Positions 51,524-61,226 of a DNA stretch of 64,000 nt are shown one piece after another (position 1 is the stretch's first letter; every line of letters begins with the position of its first letter). The stretch is from NCBI GenBank assembly GCA_965276715.1, contig OZ255622.1, positions 1,302,001-1,366,000 of the forward strand, read 5' to 3'. This DNA is from CAXTPV01 sp965276715. Lineage in GTDB: Bacteria; Pseudomonadota; Alphaproteobacteria; Acetobacterales; Acetobacteraceae. Below the pieces are notes generated by a model. It saw only the letters and a list, made by a program, of their open reading frames with translations, was not told the DNA's origin and searched no databases. The translations under genes were made by a program, and so were the position numbers.

Positions 51524-52810
51524 TCACGGCGCGGTTTCTTTCGTGAATTGGTCGTGCTCGGTGCTGCCGTGCATCGCGGTCGTCGACGCGAGACCGCCGG
51601 AGGCCGTCGTCGCGATCGCGTCGAAATAGCCGACGCCCACTTCACGCTGGTGGCGGGTGGCGGTGTAGCCCTCGGCCTCCATCGCGAACTCGTCCTGCTG
51701 CAGTTCCGAATAGGCCGCCATGCCGCGATCCTTGTAGCCGCGCGCGAGCTTGAACATCGAGTAGTTGAGGCTGTGGAAGCCGGCGAGGGTGACGAACTGG
51801 AACTTGTAGCCCATCGCGCCGATCGAGCGCTGGAACGCGGCGATCTTCTCGGCCGGAAGTTTCTTCTTCCAGTTGAAGCTCGGGGAGCAATTATAGGCGA
51901 GCATCTTGCCGGGAAACTCGCGATGGATCGCGTCCGCGAACCGTTGGGCATCCTCGAGGTTCGGATCGCTCGTCTCCCACCACAGCAGATCCGCGTAGGG
52001 GGCGTAGGCCAGGCTGCGCGCGATCGCGTACTCGACGCCGATCCCCTCGCGGATCCGGAAGAAGCCTTCCGATGTACGCTCGCCGGTCAGGAACGGCCGG
52101 TCGCGCTCGTCGATGTCGGTCGTCAGCAATTGCGCCGCCTGGCTGTCGGTGCGGCACAGAAGCACCGTCGGCACGCCCTCGACGTCGGCTGCCAGACGCG
52201 CCGCGTTGAGCGTGCGTATGTGCTGGCTGATCGGCACGAGGACCTTTCCTCCCAGGTGCCCGCATTTCTTTTCGCTCGCGAGCTGGTCCTCGAAATGCAC
52301 GCCGGCGGCGCCCGCGTCGATCATCGACTTCATCAGTTCGTAGGCATTCAGCGCGCCGCCGAAGCCCGCCTCCGCGTCCGCGACGATCGGCGCCATCCAT
52401 TCCTGCGAATGGTCATCCTCGAGATGATGGATCTGGTCGGTCCGGCGCAGCGCGTTGTTGATCCGGCGCACCACCTGCGGCACGGAATTGACCGGATAAA
52501 GCGACTGGTCGGGATACATCTCCCCGGCAAGGTTGGCATCGCCCGCGACCTGCCAGCCCGACAGATAGATCGCCTTCAATCCCGCCTTGACCTGCTGCAC
52601 CGCCTGGTTGCCGGTCAGCGCGCCAAGCGTGTTGACGAACAGCTCGGTCTTGAGCAACCGCCACAACCGGCGCGCGCCCATGTCGGCGAGCGTGTGCTGG
52701 ATACGGAACGATCCGGCGAGCCGTTCGACGTCCGCCGGCGCGTAGTCCCGCCTGATGCCGTCCCAGCGGCCGGTGTCGATCGCGGGGTCGGGCTGTGTCG
52801 TGTCGAGCAT
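51524..52810 (-). CDS. aceA: Isocitrate lyase
   Basis: Protein of 428 residues splitting isocitrate into glyoxylate and succinate in the glyoxylate shunt. 'KKCGHLGG' holds the catalytic Cys; also 'GGALNAYELMKSMIDAGAAG', 'HFEDQLASEKKCGHLG' and 'LLWWETSDPNLEDAQRFADA'. Class of about 430 residues, as in E. coli. Divergent to an MccR/RamB-like regulator with 135 bp between, so that regulator probably controls it. Malate synthase is not in the window. Confidence 0.97.
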   Translation of the reverse strand: MLDTTQPDPAIDTGRWDGIRRDYAPADVERLAGSFRIQHTLADMGARRLWRLLKTELFVNTLGALTGNQAVQQVKAGLKAIYLSGWQVAGDANLAGEMYPDQSLYPVNSVPQVVRRINNALRRTDQIHHLEDDHSQEWMAPIVADAEAGFGGALNAYELMKSMIDAGAAGVHFEDQLASEKKCGHLGGKVLVPISQHIRTLNAARLAADVEGVPTVLLCRTDSQAAQLLTTDIDERDRPFLTGERTSEGFFRIREGIGVEYAIARSLAYAPYADLLWWETSDPNLEDAQRFADAIHREFPGKMLAYNCSPSFNWKKKLPAEKIAAFQRSIGAMGYKFQFVTLAGFHSLNYSMFKLARGYKDRGMAAYSELQQDEFAMEAEGYTATRHQREVGVGYFDAIATTASGGLASTTAMHGSTEHDQFTKETAP

Positions 52811-52920
52811 GTTGTCCTCCGTCTCCGAGGACTTCTACGCATCGACGCGCGACCGCGCAGCGTCGGCCTGCATCCCTTGCGCCGAAACATGTCATGGCGA
52901 AGACACCCCTCGCGCCGGAT

Positions 52921-52937
52921 TTGTAAATCTTGTAAAT
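52921..52937. promoter_or_regulatory. Direct repeat in the aceA/regulator promoter
   Basis: TTGTAAAT at 52921-52928 and again at 52930-52937, a 9-bp step, in the 135-bp intergenic region and only 8 bp before the regulator's ATG. AT-rich in a GC-rich setting. Likely site of the ScfR/RamB-type regulator; RamB sites in actinobacteria are also AT-rich TTTGC-like words. Confidence 0.55.
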
Positions 52938-52945
52938 ACCCGCTC

Positions 52946-54340
52946 ATGACACGACCGATGATCGGCCGGGCGATCCGGCGTCTCCGGCAGGACCGGAGCC
53001 TGACACAGTCGGCACTCGCCGACCGCCTGGGCATCAGCGCGAGCTACCTCAATCTGATCGAGCATGATCAGCGCAAGGTCACGGCGAGCCTGCTGATCAA
53101 GACCGCCGAACTGTTCCAGGTGGATTTCGCGACGCTGGCGGGCACCGAGGAGCGGCGCGCCGAAGCCGCGTTGCGCGAAGCCTTCGGTGATCCGGCCCTC
53201 GACGGCGAGGAGGTGCCCGATGCCGAACGCGAGGCCCTCGCCGGCCTGCCGCGTGCCAGCGCCTCGGTGCTCGCGCTGCACCGGGCGCTTCGTGTCGCGC
53301 GCGAGGACGCGTCCGGGATCGCGCTGCCGTCGGGCCGGCGTATCCAGTTGCCTTACGAGGAGGCGCACGACGCCTTCCAGGACAACGCCAACCACTTTCC
53401 GACGCTCGAGCTTCGGGCCGAGGCCATCGGCGGCGAGACCTCGCCCGCCGAGATGAACCATTTCATTGCCGAGCGGCTCCGGCTCGCGCACGGCCTGACG
53501 GTGCGGGTGATGCCGCTCGAGGGCGCCATCCGGCATTACGATCCGGCGGCGCGCGCGCTGCTGCTCTCGGAACAATTGCCGCGCGAGAGCCGCGGCTTCC
53601 AGATGGCCTTCCAGCTCATGCTGCTCGAGGCCCGCGACGAGATCGACACCATTCTCGGCATCCTCGCCCCGTCCTCGAAGGAAGCCGCCTCGATCATCCG
53701 CATCGGCCTGCTGAACTATGCCGCCGCCGCCCTCCTGATGCCCTACGCCGCGTTCCTGCGGGCAGCGCGCGCGTTGCGGCACGACTTCGATGCGCTGGCC
53801 GCTCGCTTCTCGGTCAGCTACGAGCAGGCCTGCCAGCGGCTGACGACGCTGCAGGCGCCCTCGCCCCAGGCGGGGGGCGTCCGCGGCCTGCCGTTCTTTT
53901 TCCTGCGCACCGATCTTGCCGGCAACATCTCCAAGCGCTTCTCGGCCGGCCGCTTCCCGTTCGCCCGGTATGGCGGCACCTGCCCGCGCTGGATCGTCCA
54001 TCACGCCGCCCTCACGCCGGGCGTGATCCGTGTCCAGGTCGCGGAACTCGAGGACGGCGCCACCTTCCTGACCATCGCCCGCTGCGTCGCCGCCCCCGCG
54101 TCCGGCTGGGGCGAGCCGCCACCGGTCCACATCATCGGCATGGGCTGCGACATCGCGCACGCGCCGGATCTGGTCTACGCCGACGGCCTCGACGTGCGCG
54201 CCCATGTCGGCATCGGGCTTTCCTGCCGCCTCTGCAGCCGGCTCGACTGCCGCAGCCGCGCCTTCCCGCCGCTCGAGCATCGGCTCGAGCTCGATCCGTC
54301 AATCACGGGCGCCTCGCCCTGGCGCTTCAGCAAGGTCTGA
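52946..54340 (+). CDS. XRE-family regulator with DUF2083/ImmA-like domain (RamB/MccR type)
   Basis: Protein of 464 residues. HTH at about 5-65 ('ADRLGISASYLNLIEHDQRK'), central ImmA/IrrE-related region, C-terminal DUF2083 with Cys motif 'SCRLCSRLDCRSRAFPPLE' as in short-chain-acyl-CoA regulators. ATG 52946 starts the family's conserved opening. Such regulators sense CoA metabolites and control glyoxylate and propionate genes; divergence from aceA supports this. Confidence 0.88.
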   Translation: MTRPMIGRAIRRLRQDRSLTQSALADRLGISASYLNLIEHDQRKVTASLLIKTAELFQVDFATLAGTEERRAEAALREAFGDPALDGEEVPDAEREALAGLPRASASVLALHRALRVAREDASGIALPSGRRIQLPYEEAHDAFQDNANHFPTLELRAEAIGGETSPAEMNHFIAERLRLAHGLTVRVMPLEGAIRHYDPAARALLLSEQLPRESRGFQMAFQLMLLEARDEIDTILGILAPSSKEAASIIRIGLLNYAAAALLMPYAAFLRAARALRHDFDALAARFSVSYEQACQRLTTLQAPSPQAGGVRGLPFFFLRTDLAGNISKRFSAGRFPFARYGGTCPRWIVHHAALTPGVIRVQVAELEDGATFLTIARCVAAPASGWGEPPPVHIIGMGCDIAHAPDLVYADGLDVRAHVGIGLSCRLCSRLDCRSRAFPPLEHRLELDPSITGASPWRFSKV

Positions 54341-54354
54341 TCTACAGCCCGCGC

Positions 54355-55602
54355 ATGAGCGACCAACTGTCCCTTCCCAAAGACAAGATCCGCATCCTGC
54401 TGCTCGAAGGCATCCATCAGAGCGCGGTCGAACTGTTCCATGAGGCCGGCTACGAGCGCGTCGTCCACCTGAAGGGCGCGCTCGAGGGCGCGGCACTGCG
54501 CGAGGCGGTCTCGGGCGTCCACGTCGTCGGCATACGCAGCCGTACCCAGCTCACCGCCGAGGTCTTCGAGACGGCCGACCGCCTGATCGCGGTCGGCTGC
54601 TTCTGCATCGGCACCAACCAGGTCGATCTCGCCGCCGCGCGTGCCCGCGCGGTTCCGGTCTTCAATGCGCCCTACAGCAACACCCGCTCGGTGGCCGAGC
54701 TGGTGATGGGCGAGATCGTGATGCTGATGCGCGGCATCTTCGACAAATCCGCGGGCGCCCACGACGGACGCTGGGACAAGAGCGCCGCCAACTCCTGGGA
54801 GGTGCGCGGCAAGACCCTTGGCCTGGTCGGCTACGGCAGCATCGGCAGCCAGACCTCGGTGCTCGCGGAGGCCTTCGGCATGCGCGTCCTGTATTACGAT
54901 GTGGCCGCCAAGCTCGGGCACGGCAACGCGCATCCGACCGCCTCTCTCGACGAACTGCTCGCCGAGAGCGACGTGGTCAGCCTGCACGTCCCCGAGACAC
55001 CGGACACCGAGGGCATGTTCGGCGAACGCGAGATCCGTGCGATGAAGCCGGACTCGTTCCTGCTCAACAACGCGCGCGGCAGCGTCGTCGATCTCGACGC
55101 GCTCGCCGAGGCACTTCGCGACGGCCATCTGCTGGGCGCCGCGATCGACGTCTTCCCCACCGAACCGCGCTCGAACGGCGACCGGTTCGTGACACCCCTG
55201 CAGAACCTGCCGAACGTCATCCTGACACCGCATATCGGCGGCTCGACCGCGGAGGCACAGGCGCGGATCGGTGTCGAGGTCGCGCGCAAGCTCGTCGACT
55301 ACAGCGACATCGGCTCGACCCTGGGCGCGGTGAATTTTCCGCAGGTGCAGCTTCCATTGCGCCCGCGCGGCACCCGCTTCATGCACGTCCACCGCAACGT
55401 TCCGGGCCTGCTGCGCAAGGTCAACGCGGTTTTTGACGAGGCCGGCGCCAATATCGCCGGCCAGTATCTGCAGACCGAGGGCGATGTCGGCTATGTCGTC
55501 GTCGAAGCCGACACCGCCGACGGCGAGGCACAGCGCCTGCTCGAGCAGTTGCGCGATCTCGACGGCACGATCAGGGCACGGTTGCTCTACCAGCGCGGCT
55601 GA
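54355..55602 (+). CDS. serA: D-3-phosphoglycerate dehydrogenase
   Basis: Protein of 415 residues, first step of serine synthesis. Substrate domain with 'KIRILLLEGIHQSAVELF'; NAD loop 'GLVGYGSIGSQTS'; catalytic Arg in 'NNARGSVVDLDALAEALRDG', Glu in 'VFPTEPRS' context and His in 'HIGGSTAEAQ'. C-terminal ACT domain from about 340 ('RFMHVHRNVPGLLRKVNAVF') for serine feedback. Length matches the E. coli type. Starts 14 bp after the regulator gene. Confidence 0.96.
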   Translation: MSDQLSLPKDKIRILLLEGIHQSAVELFHEAGYERVVHLKGALEGAALREAVSGVHVVGIRSRTQLTAEVFETADRLIAVGCFCIGTNQVDLAAARARAVPVFNAPYSNTRSVAELVMGEIVMLMRGIFDKSAGAHDGRWDKSAANSWEVRGKTLGLVGYGSIGSQTSVLAEAFGMRVLYYDVAAKLGHGNAHPTASLDELLAESDVVSLHVPETPDTEGMFGEREIRAMKPDSFLLNNARGSVVDLDALAEALRDGHLLGAAIDVFPTEPRSNGDRFVTPLQNLPNVILTPHIGGSTAEAQARIGVEVARKLVDYSDIGSTLGAVNFPQVQLPLRPRGTRFMHVHRNVPGLLRKVNAVFDEAGANIAGQYLQTEGDVGYVVVEADTADGEAQRLLEQLRDLDGTIRARLLYQRG

Positions 55603-55614
55603 ACCGTATGGTCC

Positions 55615-56229
55615 CTATGCCGAAGCCGACCGGCGACGGATCAGGCAGCCGAAGCCCGCGAGAGCCGCGCCGAGCAACGCGAGCGATGCCGGCTCGGGGA
55701 TGGCGAAGTTCGCCTGGTAGTTCGGGTCCAACGCCGCCGCGCTCGCGATCGAGGTGTCGAGGGCGTAATATCCTGCCGCCAGTGCCCCGTCATAGACCGT
55801 GTATTCCGGGCTCGGTCCGGACGAGAACGGGATCGTGACCGATCCCAGGGTCGACGAGGGCGCCGTGCTGGCTTCGCTCGCCAACGCATCGAGCGCCACC
55901 GAGATCGTCTCGCCGGTGCCGTTGTTGCCGACCTGCTCCTGGACGTTCAGGACCGCGCCGCCGGCCCAATAGAACTCGTAGATCGACGGATCGTGCGCGC
56001 CACTCACCGAGGCGCCGCCGGTCCCGCCATTGTAGAGCGCGAGGTCGCCGAACTGGACGATGTCGCCGGCCCCCGATCCGACCGTTCCCGCGAAGGTGCC
56101 GGGAAAGCTCGTGGCACCATTCGCACAGGTGAAGACACCGGCAGGATTGGTGCACACCGAGGCCAGTGCCTGGCCGGACACCAACAGGCTCAAGCCGAAG
56201 CCGAACACGCCCAGTCGAGAGATATTCAC
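55615..56229 (-). CDS. PEP-CTERM sorting-domain protein
   Basis: Protein of 204 residues from GTG 56229 (GGGGGC upstream). Signal peptide 'RLGVFGFGLSLLVSGQALA', a Gly/Ser/Thr-rich body with two Cys near the start, and C-terminal 'IPEPASLALLGAALAGFGCL' followed by Arg-rich tail: the PEP motif, helix and basic end read by the exosortase. Exported and probably polysaccharide-linked. No exosortase gene in the window. Function unknown. Confidence 0.88.
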   Translation of the reverse strand: MNISRLGVFGFGLSLLVSGQALASVCTNPAGVFTCANGATSFPGTFAGTVGSGAGDIVQFGDLALYNGGTGGASVSGAHDPSIYEFYWAGGAVLNVQEQVGNNGTGETISVALDALASEASTAPSSTLGSVTIPFSSGPSPEYTVYDGALAAGYYALDTSIASAAALDPNYQANFAIPEPASLALLGAALAGFGCLIRRRSASA

Positions 56230-56353
56230 GGCAAGCCCCCACGGTAAAACATTCCGTGCGTCAGGAAGCAGGATGCGGGCCAGACACAAAAGTTTGGTTT
56301 GTCAGGGACATGGGCCAACAAGGATGGCGACGCTGTAAAGATCTCCGACAGAT

Positions 56354-57430
56354 CTACGGCGTCTCCGCGGCCGGAGATGTCGCACCCTTGAACCCGTTCG
56401 ACCGCAGGAACCGGCCCAAGGCCGCGTTCGACTGGGCGTTGACCGCATCGTCCCGTCCGATCGGCCAAGGCCGGCTGCCGGTGCACAGTGCCAGGATCAA
56501 GCCGCGCGTCAGCGGACCCGTCATCACCAGGCCGGTGTTGCGGTCGTGGACGATCCCGTGCTCGTCGACGCGGAAGTCGCAATCGGCCAGATGCCGTCCG
56601 ATCAGCCGCGGCGCCATTTCACCGTCCCACTGGTGCACGGCGCGGGCGAAGTCGAGGATCGTCACGGCACTGCCTCCGCGCCGCAGATCGGTCGCCACCG
56701 CGGCGCACCGGTCCTTGTCGATCAACTGGTCGCGCCCGCCATACATCATCAGCAACGGCGCGCCGGTCGTCCGCACATCGTCGAAGCGCGCGATGCACGG
56801 CGCGTAGTAGGACGCGAAGGCCGCGAACCGCTCGCCCCGCCGTGCCAGCCGGTCCGCCAGCATCGACTGCATCGCGTAGGTCGCCGCCATCCCGCCATAC
56901 GAGAACCCGATCAGGGCGACGTGCGACGCGTCGATCTCCGGCCGGTGCGCCAGCAGGTCGAGCCCCGCGTAGGCGTCGGCATCGAACATCGTCTCGGTGA
57001 TGTGCAGCGCGCGGCCGATGAAGCCGCGCGCCAGATCCTCGCGCGCGTTGTAGGTCTCGACCACCAGCACCGCCACACCGAGTGCCGCGAGCGGCAAGCC
57101 GTAGCGGAAGCCGCGCTCCTCGGTATTGCCGATCGAGCCGTGCAGCAGCACGATCGCCGGCACCTTGTGCGACGCGGTGGCGCCGGGCGGCAGGAACAGC
57201 CGCGCGCCGACCGTCCTGCGTCGCGCGAGCCCCGCATCGGCGGGCGTGAAGGGGTCGCTGCTGGAGAGCGCCACTTCTGCCGGCCGGATATTCGTCACCG
57301 CGTGCGGATCAGGCCACACGCCATCGAGGGACGCGCGCCCGGCGGCCGGCACCGCCAGCACCAGAAGCAGCACCATGCGTGCGCACCACCGCACGCAGGC
57401 GCGGCCCGAAACGGTGTTACTGACAGGCAT
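56354..57430 (-). CDS. Exported dienelactone-hydrolase-family protein
   Basis: Protein of up to 358 residues. Signal peptide near residues 15-33 ('ARMVLLLVLAVPAAGRA'), oxyanion 'IVLLHGSIGNTEERG', nucleophile elbow 'ALIGFSYGGMAATYA' (Ser), Asp in 'YGGRDQLIDKD', His in 'AVHQWDG'. Triad complete. Ester or lactone substrate unknown. ATG at 57430 overlaps the divergent NUDIX ATG by two bases; an internal ATG at 57376 is an alternative start. Confidence 0.83.
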   Translation of the reverse strand: MPVSNTVSGRACVRWCARMVLLLVLAVPAAGRASLDGVWPDPHAVTNIRPAEVALSSSDPFTPADAGLARRRTVGARLFLPPGATASHKVPAIVLLHGSIGNTEERGFRYGLPLAALGVAVLVVETYNAREDLARGFIGRALHITETMFDADAYAGLDLLAHRPEIDASHVALIGFSYGGMAATYAMQSMLADRLARRGERFAAFASYYAPCIARFDDVRTTGAPLLMMYGGRDQLIDKDRCAAVATDLRRGGSAVTILDFARAVHQWDGEMAPRLIGRHLADCDFRVDEHGIVHDRNTGLVMTGPLTRGLILALCTGSRPWPIGRDDAVNAQSNAALGRFLRSNGFKGATSPAAETP

Positions 57431-57929
57431 GGCTTCAATCGTCGATCATGTGCATAGGGCCGCCTACCGGACCGCTTTCGTGTCGGCACGGATCGTCTGG
57501 CGCGTGCTCAGGCCGGCTCATTGCGGTGCTCTGATCGGCATCCATGTCGGTTCCGAACTCCTTCTCGTCCGCCAGTCGTACCGGCGCGAGTATTCGCTGC
57601 CGGGCGGCGGCCTCGAGGCGGGCGAGGCCGCGTCGTTCGCCGCCAGTCGCGAGCTCGACGAGGAGCTCGGGCTTCACGTCCTGCCCGGTGCGCTCGAGCC
57701 GGTCCATGTCGAGACCGGTCTCTGGGACGGGCGACGTGACACGGTTGCCTTCTTCGCGCTCCACCTCGACACGAAGCCCGTGCTGCGTCTCGACCAGCGC
57801 GAGATCGTCGAGACCCGCTTCGTCACGCCGCTGGAAGCGGGCGTGCTGCCGCTCACCGGACCCGCCGCCTGCTATCTCGAGATCATGACGCGGACGACGC
57901 GAAACGCTGCGCCTCGTCCGCCGCCCTGA
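57429..57929 (+). CDS. NUDIX hydrolase
   Basis: Protein of 166 residues. NUDIX box begins 'GGGLEAGEAASFAASRELDE' (near 59-80, G-x5-E-x7-REUxEE pattern) followed by ELG. N-terminal hydrophobic/basic helix. The 'RREYSLPGGGLEAGE' type is common for general nucleoside-diphosphate-X hydrolases. Overlaps divergently with the esterase start and convergently (47 bp) with the trpE end. Confidence 0.8.
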   Translation: MASIVDHVHRAAYRTAFVSARIVWRVLRPAHCGALIGIHVGSELLLVRQSYRREYSLPGGGLEAGEAASFAASRELDEELGLHVLPGALEPVHVETGLWDGRRDTVAFFALHLDTKPVLRLDQREIVETRFVTPLEAGVLPLTGPAACYLEIMTRTTRNAAPRPPP

Positions 57930-59304
57930 ACAGCGCGCGCGCCTTCTGGCGCGTCTCCTCCCATTCGCGTTCGGCGACACTGTCGGCGACGACGCCGCAT
58001 CCGGCCTGGACGTGCATCGTCCCGTCCTTGAGCACCGCGGTGCGCAGTCCGATGCAGGTGTCCATCGTGCCGTCGGCCGCGAAATAGCCGATGCAGCCGC
58101 CATAGACCCCGCGGCGCGTCGGCTCCAGTTCCTCGATGATCTCCATCGCGCGTATCTTCGGCGCTCCCGACAGCGTCCCCGCCGGGAAGCCGGCCACCAG
58201 TGCGTCGATCGCGTCGCGATCCTGACGGAGCCGCCCCTCGACGGTCGAGCTGATATGCATCACGTGGCTGAAGCGTTCGATCGCGAAGCTCTCCGCCACG
58301 CGGACGCTGCCGATCTCGGCCACGCGCCCGACATCGTTGCGCCCGAGATCGACGAGCATCAGGTGCTCGGCCCGCTCCTTGGGATCGGCCAGCAGCTCGG
58401 CTTCCAGCGCCAGATCCTCCGCCCGATCCGCTCCGCGCCGCCGCGTCCCGGCGAGCGGCCGGATCGTGATCGTATCGTGGCGGAGCCGGACCAGCACCTC
58501 GGGGCTCGACCCCACGACCGCGAATGCGCCATGCCCGTCGTCGAGCTCGAGCAGATAGAGGAAGGGCGCCGGATTGATCCGGCGCAGCGCCCGGTAGAGC
58601 GACAACGCCGGCAGCCCGAACGGACGCGAAAAGCGCTGGCTCGGCACCACCTGGAAGGCGTCGCCCGCCGCGATCAGCGCCCGGCACCGCTCCACCATGC
58701 CGAGGAACGCCTCGTGGGTGCAGTTCGACACCGGTTCGACGGACTCCGTCTGGCGCGTCGGCGGCGCCGGCGGCAGGCTTTCGGCGAGCCGCGCCTCCGC
58801 CCAGTCGAGCCGTGCCACCGCCGCGTCCTCGCCCGCCTCGCGCACGGGTGCGGCCAGCGTCAGCTCGTCGCGCACATTGTCGAACACCGCGAACAGCGAC
58901 GGCCGCAGCAGCATCGCGTCCGGCAGCGCCAGATCGTCCACGCCGTGCAGCGGCAGACGCTCCATGTATCGCACCATGTCGTAGCCGAGATAGCCGAAGA
59001 GGCCCGCGACCATCGGCGGCATCCCGGCCGGCAGCGTCATCCGGTTGGCCGCCACCAACGCGCGCAGACTCTCGAGCGGCGCCCCGTCCGCCGCGAAGGC
59101 GAACCCGCCCGGCGCCGGACGGCCGATCTCCGCCCGTCCGGCGCGGCACCGCCACATCAGGTCCGGATCGAGCCCGATCACCGAATAGCGTCCGCGCGCC
59201 GCACCACCTTCGATGCTCTCGAGCAGGAAGCAGTTGGCACGTCCGGCCAGCCGCAGATAGGCGCCGACGGGCGTCAGCAGGTCCGCCGGCAGCGTCCGCG
59301 CCAT
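57883..59304 (-). CDS. trpE: Anthranilate synthase component I
   Basis: Protein of about 473 residues making anthranilate from chorismate with TrpG ammonia. N-terminal domain with 'CFLLESIEGGAARGRYSVIG' (Trp feedback site); catalytic domain with 'PLAGTRRRG', 'HLMLVDLGRNDVGRV', 'MHISSTVEG', 'GTLSGAPKIRAMEIIEELE', 'AGCGVVADS'. A GTG at 59319 overlaps the ppiD stop (GTGA) and may be the true start; ATG 59304 is given. TrpG is not adjacent in this window. Confidence 0.95.
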   Translation of the reverse strand: MARTLPADLLTPVGAYLRLAGRANCFLLESIEGGAARGRYSVIGLDPDLMWRCRAGRAEIGRPAPGGFAFAADGAPLESLRALVAANRMTLPAGMPPMVAGLFGYLGYDMVRYMERLPLHGVDDLALPDAMLLRPSLFAVFDNVRDELTLAAPVREAGEDAAVARLDWAEARLAESLPPAPPTRQTESVEPVSNCTHEAFLGMVERCRALIAAGDAFQVVPSQRFSRPFGLPALSLYRALRRINPAPFLYLLELDDGHGAFAVVGSSPEVLVRLRHDTITIRPLAGTRRRGADRAEDLALEAELLADPKERAEHLMLVDLGRNDVGRVAEIGSVRVAESFAIERFSHVMHISSTVEGRLRQDRDAIDALVAGFPAGTLSGAPKIRAMEIIEELEPTRRGVYGGCIGYFAADGTMDTCIGLRTAVLKDGTMHVQAGCGVVADSVAEREWEETRQKARALFRAADEAQRFASSAS

Positions 59305-59315
59305 CACCGCCGGTG

Positions 59316-61226
59316 TCACTGGCCGAGCACGCGCGTCACCACCCCCTCGTTGAGCTTCGGCTTCGTCTCGCGCACCACCCAGGCCGCATAGCTCGCCTCG
59401 ATGTCGTTGGCGACCGAGCCGCGCACCTGCGCCTGCAGCTGGTCGAACTGCCGGCTCTCGCTGGCGGCCGGCGGATGGGCGATTCCGGTCACCACGGCAA
59501 CCATGTAGCCGTCGCCCGTCTGGATCATCGTTGCCGTCCCCGTCCTGAGGCCAAACACCACGCGCGCAAGCGGCGCCGGCACGCCAGCGGGCGGCCGAGC
59601 GCGTGTGAACGGCCCCGCCGAAGTCACCGCCAGCCCCGCCTTCGCCGCCGCCGGGCCAAGCGCATGCGCCGCCTGCGCGTCGGCATAGATCGCGGCCGCC
59701 CGCACCTCGGCCGCGTGCCGCACCGCCTCGTCGTGCCATTGCTTGACGACCGAGGGCAGCGCCGCGTCGAAGCCGAGCTTGCGCGGCGGCGTGACGGCCT
59801 GGACCTCGACCGCGTAATAGCTTCCGCCGGGACCCGACTGCAGCGTTGCCGGCGTGCCCTTGGCCATCGCGAAGGCGTGCGCGATCAGGGCCGTCCTCAA
59901 GGCCGGCGATCCGGGCAGCGGTGCCGGGTCGCCCGACTGCGTCATCCCCTGCGCGTCGAGCGTGCCTTCGGCCGCGACCGCGCCGGTGTCGGTCGGGATC
60001 TTGTCGAGGCCGCCACCCGCGACCGCGTCCTGCAGCTTGTCCACCTTGTCCTGGATCGCGGAGGCCGCGTGCCGCTCGGCGATCTGCTCGCGCAGCGTGG
60101 CCCGCTCGCTGGCGTAGTCGCCGGATGCCGCCTTCGAGCCGATCACCCGGAGCACGACCCAGCCGGCGCCGTCCTGCACCGGATCGGTGATTGCCCCTTC
60201 GTCGGCCGTGAAGACGGCGTGCCCGAGGGCAGGCGACGGCAGTTCGCGCTCGGCGGCGTCGGCGAGCGACACCGCGGTGCCGCCGTCGCTCTCGGCCAGC
60301 GCCTTCACCGACGCCCATTGCGCCCCGCCACGCCAGAGTGCGGCGATCCCGTTCGCCTTGGGCTGGGTCGGCACCGTCACCACCTGGACCGATCGCCGCG
60401 CGGGCTTGAACAGCCGCTGCTCCTGGGCGGCATACGCCGTCCTGATCTCGGCTTCCGGCACCGTGACGTCGGGCGCGATGGTCTCGGGCGACAGCACCAC
60501 CGCGCGGATATGCCGGTATTCGGGCGCCTGGAAGGCGTTTGGATGGTTGACGTAGAAACGATGCAGGACCGCCGGATCGGGCTCGGGCGGCGGCGGCACC
60601 GCGGCGAACGGCACGTCGACCAGGTCGATCGTGCGGGTCTCGGCGATGAAGTCGAACAGCGTCTTGACCAGCACCGCAGGTGCGACGGCCGATGCGCGCA
60701 CCGGTTCGATCAGCCCGCGGGACATCAGGTCGTCCTGCACCAGCCCGAGCAGCCGCTTCTCGGTCAGGCGGCTCGACTGCAGCACCTGGTCGAACCGTCG
60801 CCGGTCGAACTGGCCGCTGCTCTGGAACACCGGCATCGCGAACACCGTCTGGCGCAGCACGTCGTCCGGCACCCGCAAACCCAGCTTGGCCGCCTGTGCC
60901 ACGATCGCCCGCTGCTGCACCAGCTCGCGGATCACCTCGGCGCCGATCTCCTTCTTCATCTCGGGCGGCAGCGCGTTCGGATCCGGCGTCCCGCCTTGCG
61001 CGCGCGCCATCTGCTGCGCCTCCTGGTCGAGCGCGCGCTGATAGGCGTTGTCGAAATCGACCGCGGTCACGCTCTGTCCCGCGACGGTCGCGACGTCGTC
61101 CGCCCCGCCCCCGCCGCCGGTCAGAGCCCCCTGGATGCCCCACGCCCCGAACGCCACCGCCAGCAGCACCGCCGCGATGCGCGCCACCCACGAATTGGCG
61201 AAAATCGTCCTGATCTGTCCAAGCAT
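59316..61226 (-). CDS. ppiD: Peptidylprolyl isomerase, PpiD/SurA-type
   Basis: Protein of 636 residues anchored in the inner membrane by 'VARIAAVLLAVAFGAWGIQG' near residue 15-35, with a Gly-rich link, SurA-like chaperone helices ('QRAIVAQAAKLGLRVPDDVL') and a parvulin-like domain. PpiD helps newly secreted proteins leave the Sec channel, consistent with secG nearby. ATG 61226 chosen because it starts the family's 'MLG-IR' opening. Downstream trpE overlaps its stop. Confidence 0.9.
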   Translation of the reverse strand: MLGQIRTIFANSWVARIAAVLLAVAFGAWGIQGALTGGGGGADDVATVAGQSVTAVDFDNAYQRALDQEAQQMARAQGGTPDPNALPPEMKKEIGAEVIRELVQQRAIVAQAAKLGLRVPDDVLRQTVFAMPVFQSSGQFDRRRFDQVLQSSRLTEKRLLGLVQDDLMSRGLIEPVRASAVAPAVLVKTLFDFIAETRTIDLVDVPFAAVPPPPEPDPAVLHRFYVNHPNAFQAPEYRHIRAVVLSPETIAPDVTVPEAEIRTAYAAQEQRLFKPARRSVQVVTVPTQPKANGIAALWRGGAQWASVKALAESDGGTAVSLADAAERELPSPALGHAVFTADEGAITDPVQDGAGWVVLRVIGSKAASGDYASERATLREQIAERHAASAIQDKVDKLQDAVAGGGLDKIPTDTGAVAAEGTLDAQGMTQSGDPAPLPGSPALRTALIAHAFAMAKGTPATLQSGPGGSYYAVEVQAVTPPRKLGFDAALPSVVKQWHDEAVRHAAEVRAAAIYADAQAAHALGPAAAKAGLAVTSAGPFTRARPPAGVPAPLARVVFGLRTGTATMIQTGDGYMVAVVTGIAHPPAASESRQFDQLQAQVRGSVANDIEASYAAWVVRETKPKLNEGVVTRVLGQ

